A stretch of DNA of 5,157 bases from Gammaproteobacteria bacterium (GCA_005877965.1 VBNP01000140.1:1-5157); one strand, 5' to 3'. Shown: positions 1 through 5,157, numbered from the stretch's first letter. A program made the numbers and translations. The notes: generated by a model from the sequence alone, not told the origin.

Positions 1-6
1 CCCACG

Positions 7-18
7 CCTTCCTTCCTC
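7..18 (-). promoter_or_regulatory. Possible ribosome-binding run for a leftward gene off the left edge
   Basis: Read on the minus strand this is an uninterrupted purine run, GAGGAAGGAAGG, similar to a Shine-Dalgarno sequence. It is followed at once by a possible GTG (bases 3-5) and then the window edge. A second possible start, ATG at 22-24, would also read leftward off the window. Two palindromes lie just upstream (40-52 and 92-107), as expected of a regulated promoter region. That a gene starts here is inference, because no coding sequence of it is visible. Confidence 0.25.
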
Positions 19-39
19 AATCATCCACCACAGCGGTCC

Positions 40-52
40 CGACATTTTGTCG
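40..52. promoter_or_regulatory. Palindrome CGACA-TTT-TGTCG, possible operator
   Basis: Five-base arms CGACA and TGTCG are separated by TTT, giving a perfect inverted repeat. The same arms recur at 93-97 and 102-106, with centres about 53 bases apart (close to five helical turns). This spacing is typical of paired binding sites for a dimeric regulator, but I do not recognise the motif as belonging to a specific regulator. It lies in non-coding DNA beyond the 3' end of the SleB-family gene. Confidence 0.35.
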
Positions 53-91
53 CACCATGGACTCGGGAACGCTGGCCCGCATCCTCTATCG

Positions 92-107
92 GCGACAACT
101 ATGTCGC
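92..107. promoter_or_regulatory. Palindrome GCGACA-ACTA-TGTCGC, possible operator
   Basis: This is a perfect inverted repeat with six-base arms and a four-base centre. It shares the CGACA/TGTCG half-sites of the palindrome at 40-52, with a spacer one base longer. Two copies of the same half-site pair within 70 bases of non-coding DNA look like a two-site operator. The regulator and target gene are unknown. The most likely target is a leftward gene just outside the window. Confidence 0.35.
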
Positions 108-282
108 AGAATTGGCGACCGGTGATCCAGGAGCCCAGCTTATGTAAAGCGATCGGCGGTCCCGCCCGTACCGTTCTCAGTGGGCGTTGACGACGAGCGG
201 GATGCCTGTAAGTCGGCCGCGTCCAGTTCACATGGTCCGGTGTCGCGTTGGCCTCGCGATAGAGCTGCGCTCTGCGGGACTC

Positions 283-903
283 TCACTGGTAGAAGATGTG
301 ATTGCCGATCGCAGCGACCACTCTTCTGGCCCTCGACCATCCGGGCCGGACGCTGGTCGCGTGATAGAACAATGCACCGGGCACAAGCGGCGTGTTCAGG
401 TCATCGTACACCGCACTCGCCACAGCCATCGCCTGTTTCCAGGCGGGTCCGTCCGGCGGGGACAGCGCGCCGAGCTCCGTCCATGAGAAGTCGCCAACGA
501 GACGCCGGCGGTTCGGATCCCACCGGGTCTCGTGGACCACTTCGCAGATCGTGTGCGGAAAGTTCGGGGCCTGTGTGCGATTCAAGGTGACTTCGGCAAC
601 CGCGTACTGGCCTTCGAGTGGTTCGCCGCGTGCTTCAAAATAGATATTCTCGGCGAGGCATTGCAGGTCACTTGCGCGCCGACGCGCGTGCGTTGCTTCC
701 CGCTGCACGGCCTGAATGCGCGCAGGCGCGATGCGCGTTCCGTCCAGGTAGGCAAAATAGATGATGCCTGCCAAAGCAAGGACCGGCAGCCCGAGCATCA
801 CGAGGAACGCCAGATTCTCTTTCTCGCCGGCGAGCCAGTAGGCGAGTCTGCGTCGCCAGACTACCGGCCAGATACGCGCCTCACAGAGCAGCGATGTGAG
901 CAT
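283..903 (-). CDS. SleB-family cell-wall hydrolase, membrane-anchored
   Basis: This 206-residue protein belongs to the SleB/CwlJ cell-wall hydrolase family (Hydrolase_2). The spore cortex enzyme SleB is a lytic transglycosylase acting on peptidoglycan; relatives in bacteria that do not form spores are general wall hydrolases. One hydrophobic segment at about residues 31-53, after a basic N-terminal stretch (WRRR at 16-19), suggests an inner-membrane anchor with the domain in the periplasm. The domain runs from about 81 to the end. It carries the family motif IYFEARGE at 87-94 (Glu90 is the likely catalytic acid), VAEVTLNR at 102-109, FSW at 139-141 and FYHATSVRPGW at 179-189. The ATG is the only start in this frame after the stop at 958-960 that keeps the whole anchor, but no good Shine-Dalgarno sequence precedes it (AGGGA lies about 17 bases away). 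Family assignment is firm; physiological substrate and role are inferred. Confidence 0.9.
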   Translation of the reverse strand: MLTSLLCEARIWPVVWRRRLAYWLAGEKENLAFLVMLGLPVLALAGIIYFAYLDGTRIAPARIQAVQREATHARRRASDLQCLAENIYFEARGEPLEGQYAVAEVTLNRTQAPNFPHTICEVVHETRWDPNRRRLVGDFSWTELGALSPPDGPAWKQAMAVASAVYDDLNTPLVPGALFYHATSVRPGWSRARRVVAAIGNHIFYQ

Positions 904-1183
904 GATGGTTCGGCCGACATCCCTTATGAGGCCAGCGCCGGAGACGTATGTATTAAGTCAAACTCGCGCATTATGTTCCACCGTACGGAGGACACGCGCG
1001 TCACTCTACATCGAAGAAATGCGTACATGGTGTGAGCTGTTCGATGCCTCGCCATCGGGCGCCTCGTACCAGGCACACATCCGGTAGATCAACAGGTAGC
1101 ACCCACCGCTATCAGCCGGTCCGGCTCAACTCGCCCACCCGCGGCTGGCCAGATCGGAGGGGTCGATTCCTCCAGGATGATCG
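904..1183. other. Non-coding gap between the small exported protein gene and the SleB-family gene
   Basis: No convincing gene lies here; open frames crossing it on the plus strand lack family features and run antisense to real genes. It should hold the SleB-family promoter. The best feature is the palindrome at 977-992, next to a CATAAT hexamer (minus strand, 970-975) that could be a -10 box, without a recognisable -35 box at normal spacing. AGCCGG-T-CCGGCT at 1114-1126 and GGAGG/CCTCC at 1156-1173 are short dyads with no following T-run, so they do not qualify as intrinsic terminators for the small gene that ends at 1184. Confidence 0.6.
977..992. promoter_or_regulatory. Imperfect 16-bp palindrome upstream of the SleB-family gene
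   Basis: The site is TCC-A-CCGTACGG-A-GGA. The inner eight bases are a perfect palindrome and the outer three on each side also match, with one mismatched pair between them. It sits about 75-90 bases upstream of the hydrolase start, immediately upstream (minus strand) of the CATAAT hexamer at 970-975, roughly where a regulator would contact the -35 region. No regulator is recognised and a chance palindrome is possible in DNA this GC-rich. Confidence 0.25.
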
Positions 1184-1534
1184 CTACAACTCAGTGCTTT
1201 CCGGAGACTCTCGCCTCTTGTCGGGCGTGGTGATCGCCTCCGGTGGATTCATGCCGACGCATTTCGCGCTTACCAGATCACCCTCGCCCGCGTAGGGCAT
1301 GGCGATTTTCAGGGCCGCCGAAACTGCATTTTCGCAAGCGCTCTCATCCTTGAACAGATAAGAATCCACATACGTGATTTCCAGCGTCTTCGGCGCATAG
1401 TAGTAGATATGCAGCACCGCTTTTTGACCAAGCGTCCGCGGTTGCTTCTGCGCGTCCTGCGACGGCGGCGACATATCTGCGAATGCAGATGCGATCAACA
1501 ACGGCAGGAAAGTGAGGGCGAAGTACCTTTTCAT
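1184..1534 (-). CDS. Small exported protein of unknown function
   Basis: I do not recognise this 116-residue protein. It begins with a clear Sec signal peptide: Lys2-Arg3, then a hydrophobic core FALTFLPLLIASAFA (residues 5-19), with likely cleavage after AFA (before Asp20). The mature part is about 97 residues. It has an aromatic stretch (HIYYYAPK, 42-49), two cysteines (Cys67 in ESACENA, Cys92 in SAKCVG) that could form a disulfide in the periplasm, and a charged, proline-containing tail (PDKRRESPESTEL). The frame is open upstream to 1627, but the start at 1534 is preferred: GGAG lies six bases before the ATG and the signal peptide starts there. An ATG four codons upstream (1544-1546) overlaps that ribosome-binding site. 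Gaps of 280 and 328 bases flank it, so it is probably transcribed alone. A periplasmic or secreted location is well supported; function is unknown. Confidence 0.75.
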   Translation of the reverse strand: MKRYFALTFLPLLIASAFADMSPPSQDAQKQPRTLGQKAVLHIYYYAPKTLEITYVDSYLFKDESACENAVSAALKIAMPYAGEGDLVSAKCVGMNPPEAITTPDKRRESPESTEL

Positions 1535-1862
1535 CCGATTCTCCATCACGACAACGGTCCCAACATGCAGACACGATACGGCGCGGCCGCAGCGCCTCCG
1601 TTGCGCGACGTCACACCGGACGCCCACAAGCCAGGACCTACATCACATCCGGATATGCGAGAGCGGGGGCTCGTGCAGTGTGTTGCAGGTCCATCAGACG
1701 TAATATCGGGACCCGCTTTCGAGGGAACGCTGTTTCCTGGCCGCCAGGGTTGCCCCCGTTCGGCAGCCCCCTCTTTATGGGCGCGGCGCGTCCGCCGGCC
1801 CCTATCTTCGGCCGCCGTAAACCCAGCGGCCTTCCCCTCGCGCCGGCCGGCGAACTTCGTAC
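1535..1862. other. 328-base gap between the protease and the small exported protein gene
   Basis: No gene is convincing on either strand; open frames crossing here have arginine/proline-rich, low-information translations typical of shadows in GC-rich DNA. The leader of the small exported protein and the 3' end of the protease transcript must lie here. I found only short dyads: GGCCGC/GCGGCC at 1810-1831 (10-base loop), GAGC-GGGG-GCTC at 1661-1672, and GGCGC/GCGCC at 1580-1596. None is followed by a T-run, so no intrinsic terminator or recognised riboswitch is called, and no -35/-10 pair stands out. Confidence 0.6.
1541..1544 (-). promoter_or_regulatory. Shine-Dalgarno GGAG that decides the small-protein start
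   Basis: On the minus strand GGAG is followed by six bases (AATCGG) and the ATG at 1532-1534. The spacing is near ideal. It selects the start that places the signal peptide at the very N-terminus and rejects the 31-residue upstream extension. Confidence 0.7.
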
Positions 1863-3698
1863 TTACGGCTGGCTGCTGAGGTCGGTGCCGGTGACCGTGT
1901 CGCCGGTGCTCCAGGTGTAGCCGTTACTCCAGGTGTAACCGTTGCTCCAGGTGTAGCCGTTGCTCCAGGTGTAGCCGTTACTCCAGGTGTAGCCATTGCT
2001 CCATGTGTAGCCGCTGCCCGACGTGTACGACCCATTCCAGAGGAGGCCGTCCCCGACCAACGGTATGATGGAAAGCACGTCCTTCACCACGCACAGTAAG
2101 GCGCCGATCAAACCACCACCCGAACAGGTGGTGGTTTTCTGGTCGGACATGATGTAGTAATTGCCGTTCGAATCCCGATTCGCCCGCCCGCCGAAGTGCT
2201 GGGTCCCGGCGAGATCGGCCGCCACGTTCAATCCCTGATTGGCGCAGTTCGTGGCGCTGCCGTAGACGGCATCGTGCGCATTCACCAGACCCGAGCCCTG
2301 CTGGAACACCGTATAAGCCAGGTTGCCTTTGGAATTCACGGCTGGATGGGCAGCCGACATCAACCGGCACTTGACCTGATCCGGAGTCAAGTACGGATTT
2401 ACCTGCAGCATCAGCGCGACCACGCCGCTCACCACGGCAGTGGCTTGCGACGTGCCCGACATCGTGAAGTCATCGTATGGTCCGAGCCATTGCGGAAATT
2501 CCTGAGCGAGCGTGCCGTTGTTGGGTGCGTAAGCGAGTATGTGACCGCCCATTCCTACGATTTCCGGCTTCACGAAGCCCTCGTACGTCGGACCGGTGGA
2601 GGAAAAGCCGGCGAGCTGGTACTGCAGCGGCTGCATCGGGTGATAGGCGTCAGTGACCGCACCCACGGTGATGACGTACGGGACGTTCCCGGGAGCGTTG
2701 ATGGTCATCGGTTGCGGTCCCCGATTGCCGGCCGCGGTCACGACCACGATTCCGGCGCCCCAGGCGGCCATCACCGCTTGGTCGAGCGGATCGTCCCAGT
2801 AAGGAGACTGCGGCGGCGCCCCCAGCGACAGATTGATCACGCGAATGTTGTAGCGGGACTTTTCCTTGACGACCCACCCGATACCGGCGATGACGTCGAA
2901 GTACCGACCGGCGCCGGTGCTGTCCAGCACGCGCACCGAGACCAGATTACCGCCGGGTGCGACGCCCTGAAAGTTGCCGGTCGTGGCCACACCACTGCTG
3001 GCGATGATCGAGGAGATGTGGGTGCCGTGACCGAACAAGTCGTCGATGCTTCGGCTGTAGTTCTGCTGCGCGGCGGTCTGGCTGTAGGTCGGCTGCAGCC
3101 GCGCCTGAATCACGTCGTACTGCGCAAGCACGTGCGGGGTCTGGTACGGTGTCGTCTGCAGAGGGCCCAAAGTGCTCCACACACCGGAGTCGAGCACCGC
3201 GACCGTGACACCTCGTCCGGTCACCCCACCGACGTGCAGCTTGCTGGCGGCGACCTCCGACGGGTAGTTGGTTTCCGGCAGATGATTGGAGCTGGCTTGC
3301 ACCGGCGAGTCATCGAAAATGCGCAGACGCGGGACATCTGAGGCCCGCAGCGCCTCGAGCTCCCGGTCATCCAGTGCGGCGCCCACTGCGCGGATAATGG
3401 ACAGATCGCCGGTCACCACGCCGCCGACGCGCACGACCGCGCTGCGCGCGACTTCGACGCTCTCGGCCTGCACGATGTAGTCCTGCCGCACGCCCACCGG
3501 TTCAACTCGGGAAGGTGGTGTCGTCCGCGCCCGCGCCGGCGCAGCCGCGACGGGCATCGGCGCTACCAGCCGAGATACGGCGGTCACCGGCGATGGCGTG
3601 GGTGCGTCGCTTCGGCACATCAGTGCCCAAAGGGCCAGCAAGACAGTCGCCATGCACCCTGCAAATAACCAGCGCCGAGACCAGCTTTTCGTTGTCAT
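1863..3698 (-). CDS. Exported subtilisin-like serine protease (S8 family) with hexapeptide-repeat tail
   Basis: This 611-residue serine endopeptidase is predicted to act outside the cytoplasm. Order of parts: a basic N-terminus and hydrophobic export segment (RRWLFAGCMATVLLALWALM, residues 8-27); a low-complexity Pro/Ala linker to about 70; an I9-like propeptide at about 72-135 (inferred, a probable intramolecular chaperone and inhibitor); and the catalytic domain at about 155-480. The triad is visible: Asp170 in AVLDSG, His224 in GHGTH and Ser417 in SGTSQAT, with oxyanion-hole Asn325 in AAGN, so it should be active. After the domain comes a Cys-containing hydrophobic stretch (about 521-556), then six GYTWSN-type repeats (563-598) and a short tail. 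The start at 3698 is chosen because AGGA lies eight bases upstream and the export segment begins there; the frame is open to 3803 but that extension lacks signal-peptide character. The downstream neighbour is 328 bases away. Family and activity are firm; substrate and final location are not known. Confidence 0.95.
   Translation of the reverse strand: MTTKSWSRRWLFAGCMATVLLALWALMCRSDAPTPSPVTAVSRLVAPMPVAAAPARARTTPPSRVEPVGVRQDYIVQAESVEVARSAVVRVGGVVTGDLSIIRAVGAALDDRELEALRASDVPRLRIFDDSPVQASSNHLPETNYPSEVAASKLHVGGVTGRGVTVAVLDSGVWSTLGPLQTTPYQTPHVLAQYDVIQARLQPTYSQTAAQQNYSRSIDDLFGHGTHISSIIASSGVATTGNFQGVAPGGNLVSVRVLDSTGAGRYFDVIAGIGWVVKEKSRYNIRVINLSLGAPPQSPYWDDPLDQAVMAAWGAGIVVVTAAGNRGPQPMTINAPGNVPYVITVGAVTDAYHPMQPLQYQLAGFSSTGPTYEGFVKPEIVGMGGHILAYAPNNGTLAQEFPQWLGPYDDFTMSGTSQATAVVSGVVALMLQVNPYLTPDQVKCRLMSAAHPAVNSKGNLAYTVFQQGSGLVNAHDAVYGSATNCANQGLNVAADLAGTQHFGGRANRDSNGNYYIMSDQKTTTCSGGGLIGALLCVVKDVLSIIPLVGDGLLWNGSYTSGSGYTWSNGYTWSNGYTWSNGYTWSNGYTWSNGYTWSTGDTVTGTDLSSQP
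1905..2012 (-). repeat. Six tandem 18-bp units encoding GYTWSN repeats
   Basis: Six in-frame 18-base units near the end of the protease gene encode five GYTWSN hexapeptides and one GYTWST (residues 563-598). The unit on the coding strand is close to GGCTACACCTGGAGCAAC. Copies differ mainly at third codon positions (AGC/AGT, ACC/ACA, GGC/GGT, AAC/AAT), so the peptide is kept while the DNA has drifted. I recall similar aromatic-glycine hexapeptide tails (WSNGY-, VWG-like) on other bacterial S8 proteases. Their role is not established as far as I know; surface attachment, sorting or a cleaved tail are possibilities. Confidence 0.95.
2110..2137. other. 11-bp perfect hairpin inside the protease gene
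   Basis: AAACCACCACC (2110-2120), a six-base loop, then GGTGGTGGTTT (2127-2137) form a perfect inverted repeat. It is followed on the plus strand by one more T (four in a row). In the minus-strand mRNA the stem is followed by only three U before GAUC. In the protein it encodes the KTTTCSGGG stretch (residues 521-529), where Thr codons ACC pair with Gly codons GGT. It has the shape of an intrinsic terminator, better on the plus (antisense) strand than for the protease mRNA. It could equally be a by-product of the Thr/Gly runs. Confidence 0.5.
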
Positions 3699-3706
3699 GA
3701 GAGCGT

Positions 3707-3710
3707 TCCT
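3707..3710 (-). promoter_or_regulatory. Shine-Dalgarno AGGA that decides the protease start
   Basis: On the minus strand AGGA is followed by eight bases and the ATG at 3696-3698. This favours the 611-residue product, whose N-terminus is a basic-plus-hydrophobic export segment, over the 35-residue longer open frame. Confidence 0.65.
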
Positions 3711-3715
3711 GATTC

Positions 3716-3925
3716 TTAGTAGTGCGGAGCATTCACTCCGGTGATCGTTGTACAGGAACACTGCGTCGCCAAACAGTGACAACGGTCGGTGCCGCAGGCG
3801 CATAGAATGTGACGCGCTTCGCAGTGCGCGGCATCCTCTTGGATATGTTCTATTATGATTTTACGATGTGTGAGGTCATCCTGACATAACCGATAATCCT
3901 CGAAGAAAGCTGCGACGTCAGACAC
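3716..3925 (-). CDS. Possible cysteine-rich mini-protein upstream of the protease
   Basis: This 69-codon frame starts at GTG (3923-3925) and ends 17 bases before the protease start. I do not recognise it. The first 35 residues are acidic and helix-like (FFEDYRLCQDDLTHRK, then IIIEHIQEDAAHCEAR). The second half has three CXC pairs at exact seven-residue spacing: CACGTDR, CHCLATQ, CSC (Cys42, 44, 49, 51, 56, 58), plus Cys14 and Cys35 and several His. This layout could bind metal or form disulfides, though no signal peptide is seen. The underlying DNA is not repeated, so the spacing is not a slippage artefact. Against it: weak ribosome-binding site (AAGG about 13 bases away), third-position GC only about 55% by hand count (38 of 69), well below the dehydrogenase gene, and overlap with a promoter candidate for the protease (3852-3879). 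It may be a chance frame. Confidence 0.35.
   Translation of the reverse strand: MSDVAAFFEDYRLCQDDLTHRKIIIEHIQEDAAHCEARHILCACGTDRCHCLATQCSCTTITGVNAPHY
3852..3879 (-). promoter_or_regulatory. Sigma70-like promoter candidate for the protease
   Basis: Read on the minus strand, -35 ATGACC (3874-3879, four of six to TTGACA) and -10 CATAAT (3852-3857, five of six to TATAAT) are separated by 16 bases. They lie in the most AT-rich stretch of the window. Transcription would begin near 3845, giving a leader of about 147 bases to the protease ATG. This leader would cut through the cysteine-rich mini-ORF, so promoter and mini-gene are partly competing readings. Confidence 0.4.
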
Positions 3926-4042
3926 ATCGCTGCGCCGACCTTAGCGCCTCGAGCCCACTGGCGCCGCCGTGCACCGCTCACGCCTCCAGCAGCAGAACGA
4001 TCAAAATACGTCCGGCATCAGTGGTTGCCACCCCATAAAAGC

Positions 4043-4065
4043 AGACCCCGCCCGGGGCGGGGTCT
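4043..4065 (-). terminator. Intrinsic terminator of the aldehyde dehydrogenase gene
   Basis: A perfect 10-bp stem, AGACCCCGCC (4043-4052) with GGCGGGGTCT (4056-4065), closes a three-base loop. On the minus strand it is followed by GC and then TTTT (4037-4040). It lies 23 bases after the dehydrogenase stop codon. On the plus strand only ACTTT follows, so minus-strand termination is the better reading. It separates the dehydrogenase from the protease transcription unit. Confidence 0.85.
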
Positions 4066-4088
4066 ACTTTGGGATTGCGCAAGCAAAT

Positions 4089-5157
4089 CTACAGACTGAT
4101 CGTCACCGCCTTGGTGGCCAGATAGTTGTCGAGAACCGCCTCGCCCATCTCGCGCCCCCAGCCGGACTGCTTATAGCCGCCGAACGGCAATGCGGCGTCG
4201 AAGATGTTGTAGCAGTTGATCCACACTGTGCCGGCCTTGAGGCGTGCCGCCAGAGCGTGCGCCTTGCTGACGTCGCGGGTCCAGATTCCGGCCGCCAGAC
4301 CATAGATCGTGTCGTTGGCCTCGTGAACCAGGGCATCTCCCGCTTCCGCGAACGGTGTCACCGTCACCACCGGCCCAAAGATCTCCTCCTTGACGATCTT
4401 CATGCCGGGCTTGGTGTCGACGAATACGGTCGGTTCGACGAAGTAACCTGACCCCTCACGCGCCTTGCCGCCGGTCACCGCCCTGGCACCCTCCTTCTTG
4501 CCGAATTCGAGATAGCTGCAGACGCGATCGCGCTGGGTCTCGGAGACCATCGGCCCCATCTGCGTGGCCGGATCAAGTCCCGATCCGAGTTTGATCGCCT
4601 TGGCCTGGTCCGAAACGCCAGCGACAACCTTGTCGAACAGGCGTTCGTGCACGTACAGCCGCGAGCCGGCGCAGCAGCACTGGCCGTGGTTGAAGAAAAT
4701 CGCACTCGCAGCACCGGGAATCGCCACGTCCAGATCGGCGTCCTCGAGGATGATGTTCGGGGATTTGCCGCCGAGCTCCAGCGATACATGCTTCAGGTCG
4801 CGGGCCGCCGCCTGCACGATCAGGCGGCCGACCTCGGTGGAACCGGTGAAGGCGACCTTGTCAACACCCGGGTGAGCCGCGAGCGCTGCCCCGGCCGTTT
4901 CGCCAAAGCCCGTGACGATGTTCACCACGCCCGGCGGCAGGCCGGCCTCCTGCAGAATCTCGCCCAGGCGCAGCGCGGTGAGCGGCGTCTCTTCCGCTAC
5001 CTTCAGTACCACCGTGCAGCCGGTGGCGAGGGCCGGAGCCAGTTTCCACGCCGCCATCAGCAACGGAAAGTTCCAGGGGATGATCTGTCCCACGACGCCG
5101 ATGGGCTCGGGCCGCGTGTAAGAGTGATACTGGACGCCCGGCGTATAAAGAACTGAA
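4089..5157 (-). CDS. NAD(P)-dependent aldehyde dehydrogenase, N-terminus beyond window
   Basis: The enzyme oxidises an aldehyde to its carboxylic acid with NAD(P)+ in the cytoplasm, through a cysteine thiohemiacetal. The last 355 residues are visible; comparison with the usual length of about 490-500 suggests roughly 140 residues lie past the right edge. The frame continues open to the edge, so the GTG at 5091-5093 is an internal Val in VGVVGQIIPWNFP-type sequence, not a start. Counting visible residues: catalytic-pocket Asn29 (PWNFP), coenzyme motif FTGSTEVG at 103-110, general base Glu127 (LELGGKSP), catalytic nucleophile Cys161, the middle Cys of GQCCCAGSR (4674-4676), and Glu258 in EEIFGPV. 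The C-terminus PFGGYKQSGWGREMG is typical of the ALDH1/2-like and phenylacetaldehyde dehydrogenase group. One common position differs: KVAEETP where many members have KPAEQTP. Family and activity are firm; the substrate cannot be told from this portion. Its own terminator follows. Confidence 0.95.
   Translation of the reverse strand, partial: SVLYTPGVQYHSYTRPEPIGVVGQIIPWNFPLLMAAWKLAPALATGCTVVLKVAEETPLTALRLGEILQEAGLPPGVVNIVTGFGETAGAALAAHPGVDKVAFTGSTEVGRLIVQAAARDLKHVSLELGGKSPNIILEDADLDVAIPGAASAIFFNHGQCCCAGSRLYVHERLFDKVVAGVSDQAKAIKLGSGLDPATQMGPMVSETQRDRVCSYLEFGKKEGARAVTGGKAREGSGYFVEPTVFVDTKPGMKIVKEEIFGPVVTVTPFAEAGDALVHEANDTIYGLAAGIWTRDVSKAHALAARLKAGTVWINCYNIFDAALPFGGYKQSGWGREMGEAVLDNYLATKAVTISL

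Noticed and set aside
1..28. Tat signal or lipoprotein signal on the protease (protein residues 1-28)
   Set aside because: SRRWLF only loosely resembles the twin-arginine consensus, and neither Cys15 nor Cys28 has a proper lipobox with a hydrophobic core of normal length. The listed numbers are residues, not bases.
261..273. AGAGC-TGC-GCTCT hairpin shortly after the SleB-family stop as a terminator
   Set aside because: The stem is only five bases and on the minus strand is followed by TATCGCGAGG, with no T-run.
532..1035. 167-codon plus-strand frame
   Set aside because: It is mostly antisense to the SleB-family domain and shows no motif or start signal.
1810..1831. GGCCGC/GCGGCC dyad downstream of the protease as a terminator
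   Set aside because: Six-base stem with a ten-base loop and no T-run on the minus strand; expected by chance in DNA this GC-rich.
1802..2035. Minus-strand frame translating to ATPGVTATPGA-like repeats
   Set aside because: It is the out-of-frame reading of the 18-base units that encode the GYTWSN tail of the protease; the protease frame has the catalytic domain and a ribosome-binding site.
2196..3341. 381-codon plus-strand open frame
   Set aside because: It lies wholly antisense to the protease catalytic domain and its translation is rich in Arg, His and Gly with no family motif; long antisense frames are common opposite GC-rich genes.
3699..3803. 35-residue N-terminal extension of the protease
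   Set aside because: The extension has no ribosome-binding site, overlaps the cysteine-rich frame in another register, and would bury the export segment; the start at 3698 has AGGA eight bases upstream.
3969..4451. 160-codon plus-strand frame
   Set aside because: It runs through the terminator hairpin and antisense to the aldehyde dehydrogenase, with no recognisable domain.

Overview
The window is GC-rich bacterial DNA with four convincing protein genes, all on the minus strand. From right to left they are: an NAD(P)-dependent aldehyde dehydrogenase whose N-terminus lies beyond the right edge; a secreted subtilisin-like (S8) protease with a C-terminal hexapeptide-repeat tail; a small exported protein of unknown function; and a membrane-anchored SleB-type cell-wall hydrolase. 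The GC content, the exported protease with a WSNGYT-type tail and the membrane-anchored SleB protein fit a Gram-negative proteobacterium, perhaps a gammaproteobacterium of the Steroidobacter/Xanthomonad kind. That placement is recollection-based inference; nothing in the window is diagnostic of a taxon.

Layout. 1-282 has no convincing gene. It holds two CGACA/TGTCG palindromes and, at the left edge, a purine-rich ribosome-binding-like run on the minus strand, so a leftward gene may begin just outside. 283-903 is the SleB-family hydrolase. 904-1183 is non-coding, with one imperfect palindrome. 1184-1534 is the small exported protein. 1535-1862 is a 328-base gap with nothing recognisable. 1863-3698 is the S8 protease. 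3699-4042 is the protease upstream region: an AT-rich dip with a sigma70-like promoter candidate, overlapped by a possible cysteine-rich mini-gene (3716-3925). 4043-4065 is a strong hairpin terminator for the aldehyde dehydrogenase. 4089-5157 is that dehydrogenase, partial.

Despite the shared direction, the gaps are 280 to 390 bases and one contains a clear terminator, so the genes are probably separate transcription units rather than an operon. Three products (hydrolase, small protein, protease) are predicted to act in or beyond the inner membrane. The dehydrogenase is ordinary cytoplasmic metabolism. I see no CRISPR array, tRNA, rRNA, transposase or other mobile-element signature. I also see no clear novel multi-gene system. 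The parts most worth a second look are the cysteine-rich mini-ORF before the protease, the protease's repeat tail, the 11-bp hairpin inside the protease gene, and the paired palindromes at the left edge.
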